Source: Ramlibacter tataouinensis
GTDB taxonomy: Bacteria > Pseudomonadota > Gammaproteobacteria > Burkholderiales > Burkholderiaceae_C
Direction of reading: 5' to 3'
NCBI GenBank assembly: GCA_002427815.1
Contig: DIZF01000052.1
Location: 441-27,271, forward strand
DNA length: 26,831 nucleotides
Shown piece after piece: positions 1 to 7,400 of the stretch; within the stretch, counting starts at the first letter, position 1; the number at the start of each line of letters is the position of its first letter. Position numbers and translations under genes: made by a program. The notes beneath the pieces were generated by a model. The model did no database searches and had not been told where the DNA came from. It worked only from the letters and a program-made list of their open reading frames with translations.

Positions 1-120
1 GGCGTAGGTACCGGCGTAGGCACCGGTGTTGGCACCGGCGTTGGCACCGGCGTAGGCGCTGGCGTAGGCGCTGGCGTAGGCGCTGGCGTAGGCGCTGGCG
101 TAGGCGCTGGCGTAGGCGCG
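1..120. repeat. 12-bp tandem repeat encoding a Pro-Thr-Pro-Ala/Val tract
   Basis: Ten consecutive 12-bp units fill positions 1-120. Five (49-108) are identical copies of GGCGTAGGCGCT; the others differ at one to a few bases. Read on the minus strand in the frame of the overlapping exoprotein gene, each unit gives four codons, Pro-Thr-Pro-Ala or Pro-Thr-Pro-Val. The unit is a multiple of three, so gain or loss of units would change linker length without breaking the frame. The array reaches the window edge, so its full length is unknown. Confidence 0.95.
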
Positions 121-2537
121 GGGGTTGGTGGTGGTGGCGCAGCCACGATATTGCCTGATGTTCTTTGAACGATAGGCGCGCAGCAAGAAATCGGAAGGGC
201 AAAGTTAGCCACATTTGCACCAGCAAGGCTAAAGCCGGTAAACGTGACTGGCGTCGTCCCTAAGGTGGCCGTGGAATCGAAATTACCAGTACCGGCACCA
301 GCCAGCGTCACGCCGCCAGGGAGAACGCTGGCGGCGTCAGCCTTCAACAATCCTGTGAAGGCTGCCGTAGTCGGGTCGCCTTGGGTCTGGTCCACCACTC
401 CGGGGAACACCAGCCTCTGTACAGTCAGCGGGGTGCCTGCGGTGAAGTTACCCGAAAAATCTGTCACCGGCGCCGTGTAGGAGAGCGGGTTGTAAATGAT
501 GGTGACTGGTGCGGCCGTGCCCGGCGCGCCGCCTTGGGTAACGGTAATGGTGCCGCCGGGCGGGGCAATGGTCACCGCGCCGCCGCCACCGGCTAGCCCC
601 GGTCCAGTCGCAGCGGTGCCGGCGATCAGTGACATGCCTTGTCTCACGCCGAGGCTTATGAGGGACTCGGTGACGACAGCGGTGCCCCGGGTCAGCGTCA
701 TGGCCGCATTGATATTTATGTCGCCACCGGCGCAAATCGCAACGTTTCCGTCGGTCGTCGTCATGGCCCCGTTCACGCTGACATTGCGCCCGGCGGCCAA
801 TAGAACGCTTCCATTGGTCGTCGTGATCTGCGAACCAACAAGAGGCGCCGCCACGGTGATATCTTTCCCACAACACACCACCAGGTTTCCATGGGTGGCG
901 GTGATGGCCGCGTTGATGTTGACGCTCCCGGAGGCGTTCAACGTCAGCGTGGTCGGAGTGAGAGGCGGCACCCGCGTCCAGGTGATCGCCCCGTTCACAT
1001 TGATATTGCCGGCCCCGGTTCCGGTGCTCGTTGTGTTAATGGCGATGTCGGTGCCGGTCGCTCCGGTGAGGGCGGCACTGAGGTCGTTGGAATTTATGTT
1101 GGACGTGTTCGCGCCTGCGGTCGGCGTGTAAACGCCGCCGGCCAACGCTTCGTTCGACGTTACTGCGGCCGAGATCGTCACGTCGGCCGGGTCGAGCAGC
1201 CACGCGCCGGTCTTGCCGTTCGTCGCACTGGCGTTGACCGTGATGCCGGCCACGTCCAGCCAGTGACCGGAAGTTTCGATCAGGCCGCCGCCGCCCTGCG
1301 CGCCTCCGCGCGCCGTAATGGTGCCGTAAGCGCGCGTCGAGTCGGTTGACCACAGCACGGCCGTGCCGCCGCTGCCATTGGTGATGGCGTCGGCGCTGAT
1401 GGTGGAGTCCGCACTCATGTAAGCCGCGGAGGCGTTCTGCACTGACGGATCTTTGCCCTGGTAGCCGCCGCCGACCAGAACTGTCCCGCCGCCCGCGTCG
1501 CCGGAAGCATCGATGTGCGCGCCGAACAGGCCGACGTGCTGGCCGGTAGCCGTGACGGTGCCGCCGGTTTGCCCCGCGCCACTGCCGGAAGCGTCCAGGG
1601 TGCCGCCCACGTTCACCGTGCCGTCCTGCATGTCCCCGAGCAGCTTGATCGTGCCGTTGTGGTTCGAGATCGTCCGCGCCCGGATCACGCCGGTGTTGTT
1701 GACGACGGTGGACAGCAGTCCGGCCGCCGCTTGCGCCGTGAGCAGGACCTGCCCGCCGTCGGCCTGGATGAGGCCGCCGTTCTGCACCAGTGCTTTCACC
1801 GCACCCTGATCCACTGTGACGTTGAGCAGGTTGTCGCCCGCCACGTCCAGGGTGATCGCATTGCCCGCGGCAAGGGCCACCGTGCCCAGGCGCGCTGAAA
1901 TGACACCCTGATTGCCGACGTTGGTACCGAGCAGGGCGACATAACCGCCATCGGCATTGATCGTTCCCTGGTTGACGACGGATCCGGTGCCGGGGTCGGT
2001 GAAGTTGTAGCGGCCCGCCATGAAGTTGGCATCGGTGATGTTCAGCGTGGACGCCACCAGCGACCCCACGTTGACCGATGCGCCGCTGCCGAACAGGATG
2101 CCGTTCGGATTGACCAGGAACACCTTGCCGTTGGCCGACAGGCTGCCGAAGATACCGGAGGGGTTGGGGCCGAGCACCCGATTGAGCGCCACCGAACTGC
2201 TGTTGGGCTGGATGAACTGGACGGCTTCCCCGGCCGCGATGCCGAAGCTTTGCCAGTTGATCGCCGTATTCTGGGTCGTCTGCGTGATGGTCGTATTGAC
2301 GCCGCTTGTTGCAATGCCGGCACCACCGGCAGCGACGACGCCGCCGGCCGGGCCCGCGTAGGCGCCGACTGCGAAAGACATCATCACGGAGACGGCGAGT
2401 GCCTTCACCGCAAAAGGTGGGCAGCGCACCGATGTGCCCGACCCGGCGGAGGATCTTCTGCCGCTGCTCGCGAGTTCCGGGACTGCGACGACAGTGCCGG
2501 TCTTTTCATTCCGGACCGATCGGTAACTGTGGTTCAT
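1..2537 (-). CDS. TpsA-type filamentous haemagglutinin-like exoprotein (3' end outside window)
   Basis: Secreted substrate of a two-partner secretion system, expected to be exported by the TpsB partner encoded just upstream and displayed or released as a beta-helix adhesin. I translated the minus strand from the ATG at 2537; it stays open for about 845 codons to the window edge with no stop. The N-terminus (MNHSYRSVRNEKTGTVVAVPE) is an extended signal peptide region, followed by a hydrophobic segment ending near AYA. A TPS/haemagglutinin N-terminal domain covers about residues 65-170 (NWQSFGI, ALNRVLG, FLVNPNGILFGSGA). WLLDPADVTI lies at residues 446-455, a signature seen in many such proteins. 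Three beta-helix-like coils with CC, AA and CA at matching places follow (about 535-620), then a YDG/MBG-like stretch, and a Pro-Thr repeat from about residue 806. The ribosome site is weak; the start rests on the ESPR match. The ligand cannot be told. Confidence 0.93.
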   Translation of the reverse strand, partial: MNHSYRSVRNEKTGTVVAVPELASSGRRSSAGSGTSVRCPPFAVKALAVSVMMSFAVGAYAGPAGGVVAAGGAGIATSGVNTTITQTTQNTAINWQSFGIAAGEAVQFIQPNSSSVALNRVLGPNPSGIFGSLSANGKVFLVNPNGILFGSGASVNVGSLVASTLNITDANFMAGRYNFTDPGTGSVVNQGTINADGGYVALLGTNVGNQGVISARLGTVALAAGNAITLDVAGDNLLNVTVDQGAVKALVQNGGLIQADGGQVLLTAQAAAGLLSTVVNNTGVIRARTISNHNGTIKLLGDMQDGTVNVGGTLDASGSGAGQTGGTVTATGQHVGLFGAHIDASGDAGGGTVLVGGGYQGKDPSVQNASAAYMSADSTISADAITNGSGGTAVLWSTDSTRAYGTITARGGAQGGGGLIETSGHWLDVAGITVNASATNGKTGAWLLDPADVTISAAVTSNEALAGGVYTPTAGANTSNINSNDLSAALTGATGTDIAINTTSTGTGAGNINVNGAITWTRVPPLTPTTLTLNASGSVNINAAITATHGNLVVCCGKDITVAAPLVGSQITTTNGSVLLAAGRNVSVNGAMTTTDGNVAICAGGDININAAMTLTRGTAVVTESLISLGVRQGMSLIAGTAATGPGLAGGGGAVTIAPPGGTITVTQGGAPGTAAPVTIIYNPLSYTAPVTDFSGNFTAGTPLTVQRLVFPGVVDQTQGDPTTAAFTGLLKADAASVLPGGVTLAGAGTGNFDSTATLGTTPVTFTGFSLAGANVANFALPISCCAPIVQRTSGNIVAAPPPPTPAPTPAPTPAPTPAPTPAPTPAPTPVPTPVPTPVPTPVPT

Positions 2538-2569
2538 GATTTATCGCCAGGTTATTGAATGCAATGACT

Positions 2570-2587
2570 CGCCGCGCTCACGCGGCG
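2570..2587 (-). promoter_or_regulatory. Intercistronic hairpin between tpsB and tpsA
   Basis: A perfect 7-bp inverted repeat, CGCCGCG and CGCGGCG around a 4-base loop, begins three bases after the tpsB stop codon. No T-run follows it in the direction of transcription, so it is not a standard intrinsic terminator. It could stabilise the tpsB transcript end or attenuate read-through into tpsA. The structure is seen in sequence; the role is inference. Confidence 0.45.
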
Positions 2588-2589
2588 CA

Positions 2590-4251
2590 TCAGAAGTACT
2601 TGACCATCTGGATCCAGAAGCGGCCCGATTTGTCCGGGGCCGAGATCGCCTTCTCGCTGCCCAGCTTCCATGCGTAGTAGGCCCGCACCATGAAATTGCC
2701 GGGGTCGCTCCAGTTGACGCCCACACCGGTCCCGCTGAGGGTGCGGCGGTTGTCACCTGCGAACCACGGGTTCCTGTGAAGGGTCACCGTACCGGTATCG
2801 ACGAAACCGATCAGCTCCATGTGCCCGGGCAGCGAGGAGAACTTCGGCAATTGCATGCGCGCTTCCAGGGTGGCCACGTAACCCTCGTCGGCAAAGGCTT
2901 CGCCTTCGGGATAGGCCCGCACCGCGTTCATGCCGCCCAGTTCCATCTCCTCGGAAATGTCGAGGTTCTTCGACGCGACCTGCCCGTTGATCGCCCCGTA
3001 GATCGAAAACGGCCCGCCCAGGTTCTGCAGCCGGGCCGCGTTGAACGACAGCTTGTTGAAATTGCCGTTGGTTTGCGCGGTGGTCGCGTCCAGGGCCAGC
3101 GCTGCGGGAGTCTCGATGTCCAGCTTGCCGCCCGACAAGGTGAGCCCGTAGGAGGTGAAGCCGCCGCCGCCCAGTTGGTCGCGGTGGTCGCCATAGACGC
3201 TGGCCATCAACACATCGGATTTGCGATTGATGACCGAGCCGGTGGCATCCACCTTGTCTTCGAAAGTCTTGTGGTCGTAGGCCAGCTGGGCGTAGAGATT
3301 GTTGTCGCGCGAGCGGATCAGCGGGTACCTGCCGTAGATGCTGGCGATCTCCGCCGTGCCGTGCGCGTGCAGGCTTTCGAACTGCTTGCCCAGCGAGTAG
3401 TCGAGCCAGCTGTAGGCCACGCCCACCTGGGCCTTGCCGAACTGCATCTGGTAGGAAGCACGGGCATATTTCAGCCCGGTGCCCGAAGTCAGCGCGCGCA
3501 GCGTGGCGACGTCACCCCGGCCCAGGGGATTGTTGATGTTGATGGTGCCGCCGACGCGGTACTCGCCGGTGTAGGGATTGCCGGCATTGTCGGCATCGAT
3601 GCTGCCGGTCACGCGCTGTCCCGGTGTCACATCGACGATCAGGTCGGACGTTCCGACCGATGCCCCCGGCACCAGGGTCGATCTGACACTGACGCCCGGA
3701 ATGTCGGACAAGAGCAGAAGGCGGTTCTCGAGCGGCGAGTCGGTGATCGTGTCCCCGCTGTTCAGGCCCTCCATTTGACTGCGCGCCAGACCGTCGGAGA
3801 GATTCGAGCTGTTGCGCAGCGTGATGTTGCCGTACTTGCCCTCGCTGACGGCGATGGTGACGGCGTTGTCCTTGATCTCCTGCGCGGGCAGGTAAGCCTG
3901 CGCCACGAAGTAGCCGTTGCGGCGATAGTGCCTGCTGATCTTCGCGGCCATGGCTTCCAGGTCGACGAGCGTCAGTTCGCTTCCGGGCGTGAATCCGGTC
4001 TGTGCGAGCAGATCGGATTCGGAAAAGGCACTCGCCCCGGTGATATGCAGGGTCGTGACCACCACCTTGACCTGGTCGGAGGCGGCGGTGGCGGGCGCGG
4101 TGCTTGGCTCGATGCGGAACTCGGGCGCGGCCCTCGGCGCGACCGGCGCTGGCGGAATCTGCAGCAGCTGCCCGCCGGCACCCGGGGGCTGCTGGGCAAA
4201 GACGCCCTGGCCCAGAGCCAGCAGCGCAAGAGGCAATAGGATTTTTTGCAA
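2590..4251 (-). CDS. TpsB/ShlB/FhaC-family outer-membrane transporter (two-partner secretion)
   Basis: Outer-membrane partner that recognises the TPS domain of its exoprotein through periplasmic POTRA repeats and threads it through a 16-strand barrel. I prefer the TTG start at 4251: it has AAGGAA a few bases upstream and gives a clean signal peptide, MQKILLPLALLALGQGVFA, and a 553-residue protein of normal family length. The longer ATG reading from 4344 adds 31 Arg-rich residues before the signal peptide. A POTRA region spans about residues 60-140 (ITGASAFSESDLL; HYRRNGYFVAQAYLP). The ShlB barrel fills the rest and ends in the aromatic residues VKYF. The loop-6 motif reads VRAYPEGEAFADEGY, so the classical VRGY tetrad is VRAY. 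The gene precedes tpsA by 52 bases and shares its strand, the usual operon order. Confidence 0.95.
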   Translation of the reverse strand: MQKILLPLALLALGQGVFAQQPPGAGGQLLQIPPAPVAPRAAPEFRIEPSTAPATAASDQVKVVVTTLHITGASAFSESDLLAQTGFTPGSELTLVDLEAMAAKISRHYRRNGYFVAQAYLPAQEIKDNAVTIAVSEGKYGNITLRNSSNLSDGLARSQMEGLNSGDTITDSPLENRLLLLSDIPGVSVRSTLVPGASVGTSDLIVDVTPGQRVTGSIDADNAGNPYTGEYRVGGTININNPLGRGDVATLRALTSGTGLKYARASYQMQFGKAQVGVAYSWLDYSLGKQFESLHAHGTAEIASIYGRYPLIRSRDNNLYAQLAYDHKTFEDKVDATGSVINRKSDVLMASVYGDHRDQLGGGGFTSYGLTLSGGKLDIETPAALALDATTAQTNGNFNKLSFNAARLQNLGGPFSIYGAINGQVASKNLDISEEMELGGMNAVRAYPEGEAFADEGYVATLEARMQLPKFSSLPGHMELIGFVDTGTVTLHRNPWFAGDNRRTLSGTGVGVNWSDPGNFMVRAYYAWKLGSEKAISAPDKSGRFWIQMVKYF

Positions 4252-4366
4252 GATCGTTTCCTTCGCATTTGTTGTTCGGGACGCTCTTCGCGCCATGCGC
4301 GGCGCACGCCGGGCCAGTGGTTCGCTCAAGCTGGTCTCAGGCACCTATTTGTCGATGCTGGTTCTT

Positions 4367-4395
4367 AATATAGGCGGGCAGCTGAGTTTTGTCTG
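4367..4395 (-). promoter_or_regulatory. Candidate sigma-70 promoter of the tpsBA operon
   Basis: On the minus strand a -10-like TATATT (4372-4367) lies 17 bases from a -35-like CAGACA (4395-4390). It sits about 115 bases upstream of the preferred tpsB start, in the gap after the glutamate dehydrogenase gene. Matches to consensus are 5/6 and 4/6. A pattern match only. Confidence 0.35.
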
Positions 4396-4453
4396 TTCGT
4401 TACCGCACAGAGATATCAACTCAAGCGCAGGGTCAAGCGACGGGGCTTGTGCC

Positions 4454-4472
4454 GCGCGGCCTCTGGCCGCGC
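4454..4472 (-). terminator. Possible hairpin at the 3' end of the glutamate dehydrogenase transcript
   Basis: A perfect 8-bp stem, GCGCGGCC and GGCCGCGC around a 3-base loop, lies 28 bases past the glutamate dehydrogenase stop and ahead of the tpsB promoter candidate. It has no T-run, so it may need Rho or act only as a 3'-end stabiliser. Confidence 0.3.
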
Positions 4473-4499
4473 CACGGAACGCGACAGTACCGGGTCCGA

Positions 4500-7400
4500 T
4501 CAGACCAGTTTGCGCAGCTCCCGCAGGGCCACGGAAAGCATGGCCAGCTCCGGGCTCTGCGCATCGGCCAGCTCGGCAACCAGCCGCTTGGCACGGGCAA
4601 ACGCGGCCGGCTTGCGCTCTTCCCATGAAGCGAGCTTTTCCTGGGCCGAGCCCGGGCTGCCGCGCACCGCATCCAGCGCGATCGAACGGTGCAGGTCGGC
4701 CAGATCGTCGGCCAGGGCCACCTTGGCGAGGCTTTGCCAATGGCTGTCGGCCGGCAGCAATTCGATCTGCTGCCTCAATCTTTCCAGCCCGAGGCGCTCG
4801 CCGATCCCGAAGTGCACCTGGCTCGTCGCCTCCAGTTCGCAATGCCCGGCTTCGGCAACTTCCGCAATATCCAGCGCATTGAACAAACGGTCGGCGGCAC
4901 CGACCTGGTACGCCAGGGGTGCCGGCACCCCCGCTTGCACCCATGCCGCCACTCGCGGCGCGCCGGCAACCTCGGGCTCGAGCCGCAGACGCAGCGAACG
5001 GACCGCGGGCGCCAGGCGCCGCGCGCCCTCGCCAGCCGGCTCGTCCAGATGCCTGGAGCGCAGGAACCAGGCCGTGGCCCGGGCGATGAGCTGGCGCCAC
5101 TCGACCTGCATCTCGGACTGCACGCTGTTGGCCACCTTGTCGTCCAGCGCTTCGATGCCCTGCCAGAGTTCGACACTCGCGAACACCTCGCGCGCCAGCA
5201 GATAGGCCTTGACCACCTGCGGCGCCGTGGTTCCCGTCAGCTCGGCCAGCTGGTGCACAAAGGTGGAACCGACGCGGTTGACCATGCTGTTGAGCACATG
5301 GGTGGCGATGATTTCGCGCCGCAGCGGGTGCTGCGGGATGTAGTCGGCGAACTGGCTGCGCAGCGCAGCGGGAAAATAGCGCTGCAACGCCGTCGCGATC
5401 CACGGATCCTCGGGCAGTTCGGAGGCCACCAGCTCGTCGGAAAGCCACATCTTGCTGTAGGCCAGCAGCACCGCCTGTTCCGGGGTGGTGAGACCGAGCC
5501 CGCGGGCGCTGCGCTGGGCCAGGTCGTCCTCGCTCGGGAGGTACTCGATGGCACGGTCCAGGCGCCCTATCCGTTCCAGGAAGCGCATGAAGCGGGCCTG
5601 CTCGTCGAGCAGGGTGGGCGCCAGCAACCGGCCGATCGACAGCGTCTGGGTCTGGAAGTAGTTGTCGCGAAGGACCAGCGCGGCGACCTCGTCCGTCATG
5701 GTGGGCAGCAGCACATTGCGTTGCTCGAGCGTGAGCCGGCCGTCGGCGATGGGCAGGCCCAGCAGGATCTTGATGTTGACCTCATGGTCGGAGGTATCGA
5801 CGCCGGCCGAATTGTCGATCGCATCGGTGTACAGGCGCACGCCCGCCAGCGCCGCTTCGATGCGCCCGCGCTGCGTCAAGCCGAGGTTGCCGCCCTCGCA
5901 CACCACCTTGCAGCGCAGGTCGTTGCCGTTGATGCGAAGCGCGTCGTTGGCGCGATCGCCCACCTCGGCATGGCTTTGGGCGCTGGCCTTGATATAGGTG
6001 CCGATGCCGCCGTTGTAGAGAAGGTCGACCGGCGCTTTCAGGATGGCCGAGATCAGCTCGGTGGGCGCCAGCCGCTCGGCGGCTATGCCCAGCGCTGCCC
6101 TCGCCTGGGGCGAGATGGCGATGGATTTTTCGGATCGGGCCCAGATGCCGCCGCCTTCGGAAATCAGGCTCGCATCGTAGTCGGCCCAGGACGAACGCGG
6201 CAATTCGAACAGCCGCTTGCGCTCGGCAAACGGCGCGTCGGGTCGCGGCTGCGGGTCGATCAAGATGTGCCGGTGGTCGAAAGCGGCCACCAGCCGGATG
6301 TGGCGCGACCGCAGCATGCCGTTGCCGAACACGTCGCCCGACATGTCTCCGATGCCGACCACGGTGAAGTCGTGGCGGTCGGTGTCCATGCCCATTTCGC
6401 GGAAGTGGCGCTTGACGCTTTCCCAGGCCCCACGGGCGGTGATGCCCATGGCCTTGTGATCGTAGCCGACGCTGCCGCCCGACGCGAAGGCGTCGCCCAG
6501 CCAGTGCCCGTATTCCAGGCTGATCTCGTTGGCGTAATCGGAAAAGGTGGCGGTGCCCTTGTCGGCGGCCACCACCAGGTAGGGGTCGTCGCCGTCGACG
6601 CGCACCACCTGCGGCGGCGGCACCATGCGGCCGCCCGCGAGGTTGTCGGTCAGGTCCAGCAGCCCGCGCAGATAGTCCTGGTAGCAGGCCACGCCTTCCT
6701 TCATGAAGGCTTCGCGATCCGACGCGGGCGGCGCCTTCTTCAGCACGAAGCCGCCCTTGGAGCCGACCGGCACGATCACGATGTTCTTCACCATCTGGGC
6801 TTTCATCAGTCCCAGCACCTCGGTGCGGAAGTCGTCGGGACGGTCGGACCAGCGCAGGCCGCCGCGCGACACCTTGCCGCCGCGCAGGTGGATGCCCTCG
6901 AAGCGCGTCGAGTAAACGAAGATCTCGTACAGCGGCCGCGGCTGCGGCAGACCCGGCACCTGCGCCGAGTCGAGCTTGACGCTCAGGAAGGTGCGGCGCG
7001 GGCCGGGCGCGCCGGAATGGCCCACCCCCGTGCGCCAGAAGTTGGTCCGCAATGTCGCCTGGACCAGCGCCAGCAGTTGCCGCAAGACCCGGTCTTCGGA
7101 CAGGTTGCTGACCTTTTCCAGCGCCTTTTCGATGGCGTTGACCTGCGAGGCGGCACCCGCTTCGTCGTGGTGCTGCGGATCGAACCGCAGCTTGAACAGG
7201 CTCACCAGCATCCGCGCGATGCGCGGGTGGGTCGCCAGGGTCGCGGCGATGGTGGCCTGCGACTGGGCAAAGCCGATCTGCTTGAGGTACTTGGCGTAGC
7301 TCCTCAGCACCACGATGTCCTCGGCGGCGAGCGCTGCCAGCAGCACCAGCCGGTTGAAGTCGTCGCTTTCCACCTCGCCGCGCAGAACCTGGGCGAAACC

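Noticed and set aside
1..120. CRISPR-like or satellite array
   Set aside because: The 12-bp units are adjacent with no spacers and translate in frame as PTPA/PTPV, so it is a coding tandem repeat.
2536..4239. A 567-codon open frame on the plus strand
   Set aside because: Antisense to tpsB; composition is typical of a shadow frame and no start signals or motifs are seen.
4252..4344. ATG at 4344 as the start of tpsB
   Set aside because: It adds an Arg-rich stretch ahead of a perfect signal peptide and lacks a ribosome site; TTG at 4251 has both.
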